A stretch of 64,000 nt of DNA from Eikenella longinqua (GTDB lineage: Bacteria > Pseudomonadota > Gammaproteobacteria > Burkholderiales > Neisseriaceae). The translations under genes were made by a program, and so were the position numbers. The notes below the pieces were generated by a model. That model searched no databases, had not been told where the DNA came from, and worked only from the letters and a program-made list of their open reading frames with translations. Location: the NCBI RefSeq assembly GCF_001648355.1, contig NZ_LXSL01000028.1, positions 62,001 through 126,000 on the forward strand, given 5' to 3'. The stretch's first letter is position 1. Each line of letters starts with the position of its first letter. This document shows positions 50,591-58,623 of this stretch, one piece after another.

Positions 50591-51685
50591 TCATCCGCGC
50601 CGCCGTTGCAGCACCCATTTGATGTCGTCGCCGAGCTGCTCCACGCTCACAGTTTGCCAGTCGGGCGCGCGGCTGAGGGCGGACGGATTTTCAGGTAGCC
50701 CGAACAGGGTGGGCGATTGCGCACCGCCGAGCAGTTTGGGCGCTTGGTAGCACACGATTTCGTCCACCCAATCCTGCGCTAGAAACGTACTGGCCAGGGT
50801 GGCGCCGGCTTCCAGCATCAGCTCGCCGATGCCGCGTGCGGCCAAGTCGGACAGCACGGCGGACAAATCAAGGCGGCCTTGGGCATCGGGGCTCAGGCGG
50901 CAGATTTCGGCTTCTCCGGCGGGAGCGGGGCGCTCGGACAGGGTGTAGATGAGCGTGGGGGCGCTGCCGTCGAGCAGGTGGCTGCCGGCACTCAGGCGCA
51001 GGCGGCTGTCGAGCAGCACGCGCAGTGGCGGGCGCAGGGTGGGGAAGCTGCGCACGGTGAGGCGCGGGTTATCGGCCAGGGCGGTGCCGATGCCGGTGAG
51101 CACGGCACAGCTTTCGGCGCGCTGGATTTGCACATCGTGCCGCGCCGCTTCGCCGGTAATCCATTGGCTTTGGCCGTTTGACAGCGCGGTTTTGCCGTCG
51201 AGGCTGGCGGCGGTTTTGAGCTTCACGAAGGGGCGGCCGCGTTCGATGCGCGAGAGGAAGCCGCGGTTGAGCTGCCGTGCTTCATGTTCCAGCAGGCCTG
51301 AGGCCACCTGAATGCCGGCGGCTTCGAGCATGGCCAGCCCTTTGCCGGCCACCAAGGGGTTCGGGTCTTGCATGGCGGCCACCACGCGGGCCACGCCGGC
51401 GCGAATAAGGGCTTCGGCGCAGGGCGGGGTGCGGCCGTGGTGGGCGCAGGGCTCGAGGGTAACGTAGGCGGTGGCGCCTTGCGCGGCGCTGCCGGCTTGG
51501 TGCAGGGCGTGCACTTCGGCATGCGGCTCGCCGGCCTTGAGGTGGAAGCCTTGCCCGACAATCTGGCTGCCGTGCGCAATGATGCAGCCCACGCGGGGGT
51601 TGGGCGAGGTGGAAAAACGGCCTTGCCAGGCGAGGGTGAGGGCTTGCTGCATCAGGGCGTGGTCGCTGGGGGAGAATTGGGGCAT
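50591..51685 (-). CDS. ribD: bifunctional riboflavin-synthesis deaminase/reductase RibD
   Basis: A 364-residue enzyme catalysing two consecutive steps of riboflavin synthesis. The N-terminal deaminase has zinc ligands in HAEVHAL (His55, Glu57) and in TLEPCAHHGRTPPC (Cys80, Cys89); the C-terminal reductase begins near residue 150 with FVKLKTAASLDGKTAL. No FMN riboswitch is visible upstream. A DUS encodes LFGLPENPSAL near the C-terminus. Single-gene unit in this window. Confidence 0.95.
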   Translation of the reverse strand: MPQFSPSDHALMQQALTLAWQGRFSTSPNPRVGCIIAHGSQIVGQGFHLKAGEPHAEVHALHQAGSAAQGATAYVTLEPCAHHGRTPPCAEALIRAGVARVVAAMQDPNPLVAGKGLAMLEAAGIQVASGLLEHEARQLNRGFLSRIERGRPFVKLKTAASLDGKTALSNGQSQWITGEAARHDVQIQRAESCAVLTGIGTALADNPRLTVRSFPTLRPPLRVLLDSRLRLSAGSHLLDGSAPTLIYTLSERPAPAGEAEICRLSPDAQGRLDLSAVLSDLAARGIGELMLEAGATLASTFLAQDWVDEIVCYQAPKLLGGAQSPTLFGLPENPSALSRAPDWQTVSVEQLGDDIKWVLQRRRG

Positions 51686-51799
51686 GGCGGGTATGGGATG
51701 GATGGGGTGGGATTTAGCCGGAGCAGATTTTTCAGGTAGCCTCTAAGTTGGGGGAAAGGCTACCTGAAAAAAGCTGGTAGGATTTCAGGTAGCCTGCTT

Positions 51800-52831
51800 T
51801 CAAGGCTGCAACGGCATGCCGAAGTGGCGGTAGCTGCGTTCGGTGGCGACGCGGCCGCGCGGGGTGCGTTGGAGGAAGCCTTGTTGGATGAGGTAGGGCT
51901 CGATGACGTCTTCGATGGTGTCGGTGCTCTCGCCGATGGCGGCGGCGATGTTGTCGAGCCCGACGGGGCCGCCGGCGAATTTGTGCAGCACGGCTTCGAG
52001 GAATTTGCGATCCATCATGTCGAGACCTTCGTTGTCTACGTCGAGCATGCGCAGGGCGGCGTCGGCGAGCTGGGCGTCCACTTGGCCGTTGCTTTTCACT
52101 TCGGCGTAGTCGCGCACGCGGCGCAAGAGGCGGTTGGCGATGCGGGGGGTGCCGCGGCTGCGGCGGGCGATTTCGAGGGCGCCGGTGTCGTCGAGGCTCA
52201 TTTGCAGCAGGCCGGCGGAGCGGGAAACGATGGTGGCGAGGTCGGCGGCGGTGTAGAACTCGAGGCGGGAGACGATGCCAAAGCGGTCGCGCAGGGGGTT
52301 GGTGAGCATGCCGGCGCGGGTGGTGGCGCCGACGAGGGTGAAGGGGGGGAGGTCGATTTTGACGCTGCGGGCGGCGGGGCCTTCGCCGATCATGATGTCG
52401 AGCTGGTAATCTTCGAGGGCGGGGTAGAGGATTTCTTCCACTACGGGGCTGAGGCGGTGGATTTCGTCGATGAAGAGGACGTCATGCGGCTCGAGGTTGG
52501 TGAGCAGGGCGGCGAGGTCGCCGGCGCGTTCGAGCACGGGGCCGCTGGTTTGCCTCAGGTTCACGCCGAGCTCTTTGGCGATGATGTGGGCGAGGGTGGT
52601 TTTGCCCAGGCCGGGCGGACCGAAGAGGAGGGTGTGGTCGAGGGCTTCGCCGCGCTGTTTGGCGGCGGCGATGAAGATGCCGAGCTGCTCTTTGGTTTTG
52701 GCTTGGCCGATGTAGTCGGCGAGAGTTTTGGGGCGCAGGGCGCGTTCGAGCTGCTCTTCTTGGTTGGAAATCTGGCGGGCGGTGATGAGGCGCTCGGGTT
52801 CGGCGGCGGTGAGGGTGTCGGTTTGGAGCAT
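51800..52831 (-). CDS. ruvB: Holliday junction branch-migration helicase RuvB
   Basis: A 343-residue AAA+ motor. The Walker A motif GPPGLGKT is at 71-78, Walker B is DVLFIDEIHRL, sensor I is in VGATTRAGML, and the C-terminal winged helix has FLQRTPRGRVATERSYRHFG. Its partner ruvA is not adjacent, which is usual in Neisseriaceae. DUS copies flank both sides. Confidence 0.97.
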   Translation of the reverse strand: MLQTDTLTAAEPERLITARQISNQEEQLERALRPKTLADYIGQAKTKEQLGIFIAAAKQRGEALDHTLLFGPPGLGKTTLAHIIAKELGVNLRQTSGPVLERAGDLAALLTNLEPHDVLFIDEIHRLSPVVEEILYPALEDYQLDIMIGEGPAARSVKIDLPPFTLVGATTRAGMLTNPLRDRFGIVSRLEFYTAADLATIVSRSAGLLQMSLDDTGALEIARRSRGTPRIANRLLRRVRDYAEVKSNGQVDAQLADAALRMLDVDNEGLDMMDRKFLEAVLHKFAGGPVGLDNIAAAIGESTDTIEDVIEPYLIQQGFLQRTPRGRVATERSYRHFGMPLQP

Positions 52832-52968
52832 GGCGGATGGTGTCGGCTGGATTTGGGGTGGGATGTTTGCTTGGGCTGGGAGGCTACCTGAAAAATGTTT
52901 GGTGTGGTGTGGCGGAACTGGCGGGCTTAGAAAACCTTGGTTTAACGTTGTTGAAGCTCTGTTTTCTG

Positions 52969-53034
52969 TTTTAGCTTCGCAGAAACTCGCTACGCTCGTT
53001 TTAACTACGTTGAAGCTTCGCTTTCAGGTAGCCT
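52969..53034. repeat. compound hairpin repeat ending in DUS
   Basis: TTTTAGCTTCGCAGAAACTC, GCTACGCTCG, TTTTAACTACGTTGAAGC and a DUS in a row. The DUS provides the last codons and stop of the gene ending at 53024. A nearly identical block lies at 58236-58297. Confidence 0.8.
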
Positions 53035-53416
53035 GATTGGGTTTGGTTTTGTGTTGGGCGAGGAAGGCTTCTATCGAGCCGGGGCGGCGTTGGCTGTTTT
53101 CCAGCCATTCGGGCAGCCATTCGGTGAGGCGTTCGCCGATTTTGCGGACAAAGGTGCCGGGGCTGGGTTCGTCAATATATTCTTGCTGGCGGACGAACAC
53201 GAGCGGGGCTTCGCTGCCGGGCTGCTTTTGGGAAAAGGCGAGGGCGGCGAAGGCGTGGAAATAGTCGCTGCCTTGGTGTACGTCGGGTGCGCCGCGCTCG
53301 GGGTGGCACCATACGCGGTATTCGAGCACTTGGTCGTAGAAATAGCCGCCGCCGGAATGGGTGCGGGCAGGATAGGTGCCGACTTTTTCGGGATGGACGG
53401 CGCTCGGATAGGGCAT
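53024..53416 (-). CDS. conserved hypothetical protein
   Basis: A 130-residue protein with a well-kept N-terminus, YPSAVHPEKVGTYPARTHSG followed by GGYFYDQVLEYRVWCHPE. I recall close relatives across Proteobacteria annotated inconsistently, sometimes as a GCN5-type acetyltransferase, but no acetyl-CoA motif is visible, so I assign no function. The C-terminal end IEAFLAQHKTK is usual, and the last residues NQAT come from a DUS. A degenerate CREE sits just upstream. Confidence 0.75.
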   Translation of the reverse strand: MPYPSAVHPEKVGTYPARTHSGGGYFYDQVLEYRVWCHPERGAPDVHQGSDYFHAFAALAFSQKQPGSEAPLVFVRQQEYIDEPSPGTFVRKIGERLTEWLPEWLENSQRRPGSIEAFLAQHKTKPNQAT

Positions 53417-53437
53417 GGTGTTGCTCGGTTGCTGGAA

Positions 53438-53505
53438 ATAGAGTGGATTACAAAACCGCTACGGCATTGGCTCACCTTACCCCGATTTTTTTAATCCACT
53501 TATAG
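53438..53505. repeat. degenerate, shortened CREE-like element
   Basis: Ends ATAGAGTGGATTA and TTAATCCACTTATAG frame about 68 bases. The inner ACGGCATTGGCTCACCTTA is close to the reverse complement of the CREE right half (GCGAGGCAACGCCGT block). It seems to be a Correia element with a large internal deletion and changed ends. Confidence 0.6.
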
Positions 53506-53545
53506 TTAGAAGGCTACCTGAAAAACGGCAGCCTTCTTGCTGGGT

Positions 53546-55189
53546 TTAGGGGGCGGATGCGCCTTTGGGCGGGGCGAAGGCGGCAGCGGGGTGGCTCGCT
53601 TGGGCGGGCGCGGAGGCCGGGGCGGAAGCGGCGGGGGCGCTGCTGTCGGCGGGCAGGGAGCTGTCGGGCAGCAGGTCTTGGTCGGCCTGTGATTCGATGC
53701 GTTTGCCGTTCATGCTGAGGGCTTGGTCGCGAATCACGATGTGGGTGCTGACGATTTGGTTGCCGTCGATTTTCAGGTAGCCTTGGCGGGCCATGCCGGT
53801 GAGGATGTTGTCGAGCCAGAGGCGCACGGCTTCTTGGATTTCTTTGTCGGCATTAGGCAGGGAGGGATCGACGCTGATGTAGTTTTTGGCCTGGGAGGCG
53901 GTGAGCTGCTCGATCAGTTTCTGCGGGATGGCGATGTGGAAGTCGGCATCTGTTTTGGCCATCATGCTGTTGATGTCGTTTAGGTCGGCGGCGGTGAGGC
54001 CGCTGAATTTGAGCTCGCCGCTGCTGCTGATCATGCCTTGCGGGGTGGTGAGGTCGAACTGCTTGAGGCGGATTACGGGGTCGTTGGTGAAGAGGCCGGC
54101 GGCTTCGCGGCGCAGGGTGGCGAGCAGGGCTTCGCGCATCTGGCCGTCGTCGAGGCGCTGGGTAACGAGCTGGTCGCGGCGGGTTTTGAGGGCGGCGAGG
54201 CTTTCGGCGTCGAGGTGTTCGGCGCTGACGATAATGGCGAGCGGGCCGTAGCTGTCGCTGCCGTAGTTGAGCTTGGCGAAGCCGAACTTGCCTTCGGTGT
54301 TCACCCATTGGCCGTCTTCCGCCATGCTGGTTTCGATGTGCAAATCGGTGAGGCTGATTTTGGACGGGGGCACTTGGCCATAGGGGTTGATGAAGCTGCC
54401 GATTTGCAGGTCGGACACCATATTGAGCACGTCGTTGAGGCGGATGTCGTAGCTGATGTTGTCTTTCCATTCCAGCTGCACTTGGCCGAGAGTGAGCTTG
54501 CTGCTGCCTAGGGCGAGGTTGTGCTGGCCGTCGCGGGTTTCGGTGTGCAGCTTGAGGTTTTGGTAGGCGACGCTGCCTTTGTCGGCCAGGGTGATGGTGA
54601 GGCCGGGGTTTTCCAGGTCGGTTTGGTAGGAGGTGAAGTATTTGGCGTAGTCGGTTTCGCCTTTGAGGCCCTGCCAATCGATGGCGATGCCGGAAAGTTC
54701 TTGATATTTAAAGGCGGGCACTTGCCAAGACAGATGGCCGCTGCCGTCGAGATTGATCACGTTGCGTAGGCTGGCGGGGGGCTGGCTGCCGAAGAAGCGC
54801 TGCAGGATTTCGCGGCTTTCTGGCTCGAAGTTGAATTGGGTTTCCACCACGGCGCGCACGGGCATGATGCCGTTGGCAAACAGGTTGTGGTTCACACGGC
54901 TTTCCAGCGTGATGGGCTGGTTGAGGATGGTTTTGAGGTTGTCGGGCAGTTTGTCTTGCAGCTGCGCGAGGAAGGTGGGCTTGAAGCGCACCACGGTGGT
55001 TTCGGTTGAGGAAAACCAACCGCGCTCGTAGCGGCGGGATTCAACTTGCAGGAAGGAGGTGTCGGCCAGGATTTCGTGCTGCTTGGCAAGGCTTTCTTCG
55101 GCCTTGATGCCGAGGTAGTAGGGCGCGCCGAAGACCAGCGCGGCCAGCAGCAGGATGAGGCCGGAAACCAGCCGGAGGAGTTTTTTCAT
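53546..55189 (-). CDS. YdgA-family (DUF945) protein
   Basis: A 547-residue protein with an N-terminal membrane anchor (MKKLLRLVSGLILLLAALVF) and a large beta-rich periplasmic domain. YLGIKAEESLAKQHEIL and YERGWFSSTETTVVRF are the family signature seen in E. coli YdgA. Function is unknown. The C-terminal 35 residues are Ala/Pro/Ser repeats, probably disordered. The ATG at 55189 was chosen because it puts the anchor at the start. A DUS encodes GYLKIDGNQ. Confidence 0.85.
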   Translation of the reverse strand: MKKLLRLVSGLILLLAALVFGAPYYLGIKAEESLAKQHEILADTSFLQVESRRYERGWFSSTETTVVRFKPTFLAQLQDKLPDNLKTILNQPITLESRVNHNLFANGIMPVRAVVETQFNFEPESREILQRFFGSQPPASLRNVINLDGSGHLSWQVPAFKYQELSGIAIDWQGLKGETDYAKYFTSYQTDLENPGLTITLADKGSVAYQNLKLHTETRDGQHNLALGSSKLTLGQVQLEWKDNISYDIRLNDVLNMVSDLQIGSFINPYGQVPPSKISLTDLHIETSMAEDGQWVNTEGKFGFAKLNYGSDSYGPLAIIVSAEHLDAESLAALKTRRDQLVTQRLDDGQMREALLATLRREAAGLFTNDPVIRLKQFDLTTPQGMISSSGELKFSGLTAADLNDINSMMAKTDADFHIAIPQKLIEQLTASQAKNYISVDPSLPNADKEIQEAVRLWLDNILTGMARQGYLKIDGNQIVSTHIVIRDQALSMNGKRIESQADQDLLPDSSLPADSSAPAASAPASAPAQASHPAAAFAPPKGASAP

Positions 55190-55268
55190 GCGGCAACCAA
55201 AAACGGGGTAATCAGAAAGGCGCAAGGATAACACCAAAATGCGGCACTGTCTTGCTGCTACCTAGGCA

Positions 55269-55325
55269 AGAGGCTACCTGAAAACAGATTTTTACTTTCG
55301 TTAAAACTGTTTTCAGGTAGCCTCT
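55269..55325 (-). terminator. terminator of fabI made from an inverted DUS pair
   Basis: AGAGGCTACCTGAAAACAG and its complement form a 19 bp stem with a loop of about 19 bases, 31 bases past the fabI stop. The flanks are not T-rich on the minus strand, so it may also act as a transcript-stabilising hairpin. Confidence 0.65.
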
Positions 55326-55356
55326 ATCCTATCGGGGCAGGGCAGCCGCGGCGGAA

Positions 55357-56145
55357 TTAAGATGCGGTGTCGTTCAGCGCGTTGATGCTGTAGCCGCCGT
55401 CCACATAGGTGATTTCGCCGGTGATGCCGGAGGCTAGGTCGGAGAGCAGGAAGGCGGCGGTGTTGCCCACTTCTTCGATGGTCACGTTGCGGCGCAGCGG
55501 GTTGTGCGAGGCCACGTGGCTGAGCAGGCGGCTGAAATCGGCAATGCCGGCGGCGGCCAGGGTTTTGATCGGGCCGGCAGACACGCCGTTGCAGCGGATG
55601 CCTTCGGGGCCGACGCAGGCGGCGGTGAAGCGGATGGCGGCTTCCAGGCTGGCTTTGGCCATGCCCATCACGTTGTAGTTGGGGATGGCGCGCACGGCGC
55701 CGAGGTAGGAGAGGGCAACGATGGCGCTGTGGCGGCCGCGCATCATCGGGCGGGCGGCTTTGGCCAGTGCGGGCAGGCTGTAGGCGGAAACATCGTGCGA
55801 AATTTCAAATGCTTCGCGGCTGATGCTGTCTAAGAAGTCGCCGCTGAGCGCTTCTTTGGGCGAAAAGGCGATGGCGTGCACCAGGCCGTCGAGACCGTCC
55901 CATTTTTTGCCCAAATCGGCAAACACCTGCTCAATTTCGGCGTCGCTCTGCACGTCGCAGCGGAACACCAAATCAGAGCCGAATTCGGCCGCCATTTTGC
56001 GCACGCGCTCTTCGAGTTTGTCCACCACATAGGTGAATGCCAGCTCGGCGCCCTGCTCGCGGCAGGCTTTGGCGATGCCGTAGGCAATCGAACGTTCGGA
56101 AATCATGCCGGTAATCAGGATTTTTTTACCTTGCAAAAAGCCCAT
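55357..56145 (-). CDS. fabI: enoyl-[acyl-carrier protein] reductase (NADH)
   Basis: A 262-residue enzyme for the last step of fatty-acid chain elongation. The SDR-like active site has Tyr147, Tyr157 and Lys164 in SYLGAVRAIPNYNVMGMAK; the NADH region is ITGMISERSIAYGIAKA. The start at 56145 follows AAGGATT; the open frame extends much further upstream but overlaps the small RNA locus. The tail NDTAS is unremarkable. It is the presumed triclosan target. Confidence 0.97.
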   Translation of the reverse strand: MGFLQGKKILITGMISERSIAYGIAKACREQGAELAFTYVVDKLEERVRKMAAEFGSDLVFRCDVQSDAEIEQVFADLGKKWDGLDGLVHAIAFSPKEALSGDFLDSISREAFEISHDVSAYSLPALAKAARPMMRGRHSAIVALSYLGAVRAIPNYNVMGMAKASLEAAIRFTAACVGPEGIRCNGVSAGPIKTLAAAGIADFSRLLSHVASHNPLRRNVTIEEVGNTAAFLLSDLASGITGEITYVDGGYSINALNDTAS

Positions 56146-56310
56146 TTTCTGAATCCTTGAAGTAGTAATAGTTGTGCCGGCTAGCGGCGGCGCAGTGCCG
56201 CAGGAATTTTCAGGTAGCCGTGTGGAAAAGCGGCGCATTATAGCGTAAATCGCGCAAATCAAATATAGCCGCATCGGCAAGACGGGTTGGGGCGCAGGCT
56301 CGGCAAACGC

Positions 56311-56455
56311 AAAAAAGCCGAAACCCGCTGTTTGGGGCAGCAGGCTTCGGCTTTCGGTTTTGAGTATTGGGATGTAGAGGAAACGGTTCGCTAGGCGCAC
56401 TCCTGTGGGAATTTGAGAGAAGACGGATTGCCCAGCCGAGTTTGGCTGAAGCATG
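56311..56455 (-). ncRNA. probable Fur-repressed small RNA (NrrF-like)
   Basis: An RNA of about 145 bases is predicted from a promoter overlapped by a Fur-box-like site to a strong terminator: AAGCCGAA with CAGC in one arm, TTCGGCTTT in the other, then a run of U (A run at 56311-56316 on the plus strand). Within it lies the CU-rich, single-stranded TCTTCTCTCAAATTCCC. No conserved ORF is present; the long fabI frame that passes through has no coding character here. The arrangement matches NrrF, the iron-responsive sRNA of Neisseria that lowers succinate dehydrogenase; identity was not checked. Confidence 0.75.
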
Positions 56456-56460
56456 TTGGT

Positions 56461-56490
56461 ATTATACATAAACGATAATTGTTATCAATA
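56461..56490 (-). promoter_or_regulatory. promoter with Fur box for the NrrF-like RNA
   Basis: On the minus strand TTGATA (56488-56483), 16 bases and TATAAT (56466-56461) make a good sigma-70 promoter. The Fur-box-like GATAATTGTTATC (56474-56486) overlaps the -35 and spacer, with more ATTTATC repeats beside it. Bound Fur-iron would block transcription. Confidence 0.75.
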
Positions 56491-56635
56491 TTTATCTGGA
56501 AAATATTTTTATCGAACCATATGGAGGCCATTTATTTTTTCAATATTTAGGGCGGTTGCAGGCTAGGCGCATCGGCATGGTGCGCTCCGTTATATAATGC
56601 CGCTTTTCTTTCCACACGCTTTCCTTGTCGCACAC

Positions 56636-58099
56636 ATGAACACCATCCAGCAAACCGTTTCCAGCCAACTCCTGCATGCCAACCAGCTCGGCAGTGCCGA
56701 ACTGAGCCGCGCCCTGTCCGCCATTTCCGCGCACCATGTGGACTACGCCGACATCTATTGCCAGCGCACAGCCTATGAAAGCTGGCATTTGGAGGAGGGC
56801 ATGGTGAAATCCGGCAGCTTCCATATCGACCAGGGCGTGGGCGTGCGCGCGGTGTCGGGCGAGAAAACCGCGTTTGCCTATGCCGACAGCCTCAATCCGG
56901 CGGTGTTGCGGCAGGCGGCGGAAGCAGTGCGCACCATCGGCGCGGCGGGGCAGGAGCGGCAGATTAAGCTGGACGGCTCCGGCAGTTTTTCAGGTAGCCG
57001 CACGCAACCCGCGCTGTATGCTGCCGACAACCCGATTCTCGGGCTCGATTCGGCGGCCAAAGTGGCGCTGCTCAACCGCGTGGAACAGCTCGCCAAGGCG
57101 GCCGACCCGCGCATTGTGCAGGTGATGGCCGGGCTTACCTGCGAATACGATTTGGTGTATCTGGCGCGGCTCGACGGCCGCACCGCCGCCGACATCCGCC
57201 CGCTGGTGCGCCTGAGCGTGAGCGTGGTGGCCAAGCAGGGCGAACGGCGCGAGATGGGCAGCTTCGGCGGCGGCGGCCGGCACGGGCTGGACTATTTCTC
57301 CGAAGAGCGGCTGCGCGAATATGTGAACGCTGCCGTGGCGCAGGCTTTGGTCAACCTGGAATCGCGCCCCGCGCCCGCCGGCAGCATGACCGTGGTGCTC
57401 GGTAGCGGCTGGCCGGGTGTGCTGCTGCACGAAGCGGTGGGGCACGGGCTGGAGGGCGATTTCAACCGCAAGGGCACCAGCGCCTTTGCCGGTCGGCTGG
57501 GCGAGCGCGTGGCCGCCGAGGGCGTGACCGTGGTGGACCAGGGCGACATCGCCCGGCGGCGCGGTTCGCTCAATCTGGACGACGAAGGCAACGAAACCCG
57601 CCAAACCGTGCTGATTGAAGACGGCATCCTCACCGGCTACCTGCAAGACGAAACCAACGCCCGCCTGATGGGCATGGCGGTTACCGGCAACGGCCGGCGC
57701 GAAAGCTACACCGCCGTGCCCATGCCGCGCATGACCAACACCTTCATGCAAAACGGCAGCCGCGAGCCGGAAGAAATCATCGCCTCCATCGACAAAGGCC
57801 TGTATGCCGTGAACTTCGGCGGCGGGCAGGTGGACATCACCAGCGGCAAATTCGTGTTCAGCGCTTCGGAAGCCTGGTGGGTGGAAGGCGGCAAACTGCA
57901 ATATCCGGTGAAGGGCGCCACCATCATCGGCAGCGGCCCGGAAGTGCTCAAACACGTGAGCATGATTGGCAACGATATGGCGCTCGACAGCGGCATCGGC
58001 GTGTGCGGCAAAGAAGGGCAGAGCGTGCCCGTGGGCGTGGGGCAGCCCACGCTGCGCATCGATGCCGGGCTGACGGTGGGCGGCAGCGAGGCCGGTTGA
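56636..58099 (+). CDS. tldD: metalloprotease TldD
   Basis: A 487-residue subunit of the TldD/TldE protease that trims microcin precursors and the CcdA antitoxin in E. coli. The metal motif is HEAVGH at 265-270 (His265, Glu266, His270) in LLHEAVGHGLEGD; the FNRKGTSAFAGRLGE block follows. The ATG at 56636 is preferred over 56597, which sits on the TATAAT promoter box (56593-56598). An internal DUS encodes GSFSGSRTQP. No tldE in the window. Confidence 0.95.
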   Translation: MNTIQQTVSSQLLHANQLGSAELSRALSAISAHHVDYADIYCQRTAYESWHLEEGMVKSGSFHIDQGVGVRAVSGEKTAFAYADSLNPAVLRQAAEAVRTIGAAGQERQIKLDGSGSFSGSRTQPALYAADNPILGLDSAAKVALLNRVEQLAKAADPRIVQVMAGLTCEYDLVYLARLDGRTAADIRPLVRLSVSVVAKQGERREMGSFGGGGRHGLDYFSEERLREYVNAAVAQALVNLESRPAPAGSMTVVLGSGWPGVLLHEAVGHGLEGDFNRKGTSAFAGRLGERVAAEGVTVVDQGDIARRRGSLNLDDEGNETRQTVLIEDGILTGYLQDETNARLMGMAVTGNGRRESYTAVPMPRMTNTFMQNGSREPEEIIASIDKGLYAVNFGGGQVDITSGKFVFSASEAWWVEGGKLQYPVKGATIIGSGPEVLKHVSMIGNDMALDSGIGVCGKEGQSVPVGVGQPTLRIDAGLTVGGSEAG

Positions 58100-58235
58100 A
58101 TGCTTTGGCCGTGCATGGCTTAAAGGCTACCTGAAAAATAAAGGGCTACCTGAAAACGGCAATGGGGGTTTTCAGGTAGCCTTTGCCTTTGGCAACACAG
58201 CGTAGCAGCGGCCGTGGGACAGGGTTTATGTTTGA

Positions 58236-58297
58236 TTCTTCGCAGAAACTCGCTACGCTCGTTTTAACTTCGTTGAAGCTTTGCTTTCAGGTAGCCT
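58236..58297. repeat. compound hairpin repeat ending in DUS
   Basis: CTTCGCAGAAACTCGCTACG, CTCGTTTTAACTTCG, TTGAAGC and a DUS, nearly the same as the block at 52969. It lies between tldD and the thiM promoter, along with DUS copies at 58122-58182. Confidence 0.8.
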
Positions 58298-58355
58298 TTC
58301 CTCCCCCCGCCGCAGTTTCAAAAAAGCCGGGCGCAGGCTATAATCCGCCCGCGAT

Positions 58356-58437
58356 TAGTCGGGGTGCCGCCGGCGCGGCTGAGAAAATACCCGTTGTACC
58401 TGATACAGTTAATACTGGCGTAGGAAACTATCCGAGC
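58356..58437 (+). promoter_or_regulatory. TPP riboswitch upstream of thiM-thiD
   Basis: The conserved thi-box elements appear in order: CGGGGTGCC, then GGCTGAGAAAATACCC, then ACCTGATACAGTTAAT and CTGGCGTAGGAAA. The short P1 stem is TCGG/CCGA. A TATAAT at 58339-58344 would start transcription around 58351. TPP binding should switch off the thiamine-salvage genes downstream; the candidate expression platform is the terminator at 58563. Confidence 0.92.
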
Positions 58438-58453
58438 AGCCTTAAGCTTGATG

Positions 58454-58521
58454 GAGGCTACCTGAAAACGATGTCTTGCGCAGCAAGGCTGAGTTTCTGC
58501 GAAGCTAAAGCGCAGCGTTCC
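58454..58521. repeat. hairpin repeat inserted in the riboswitch leader
   Basis: AGGCTACCTGAAAACGATG, the stem CTTGCGCAGCAAG and GAGTTTCTGCGAAGCTAAA in reverse orientation lie between the TPP aptamer and the thiM terminator, lengthening the leader by about 70 bases. Confidence 0.85.
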
Positions 58522-58562
58522 CGCGCAGCCGAAGCCGGCACACTGTCTCGTACACACCCACA

Positions 58563-58587
58563 CGCCCGACCCGCAGCGGGCGTTTTT
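58563..58587 (+). terminator. attenuator in the thiM leader
   Basis: CGCCCG and CGGGCG with an 8-base loop, followed by five T, lie 37 bases before thiM. This is the likely expression platform of the TPP riboswitch. I could not identify a clear antiterminator partner because the repeat intervenes. Confidence 0.72.
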
Positions 58588-58623
58588 CTTGCCCGCACCT
58601 GCCAAGCCGAAGGAGCAAACAAC

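Noticed and set aside
56146..56469. N-terminal extension of fabI up to 56469
   Set aside because: The extension has no homology to FabI, which starts at 56145 with a ribosome site; the region is better explained by the sRNA.
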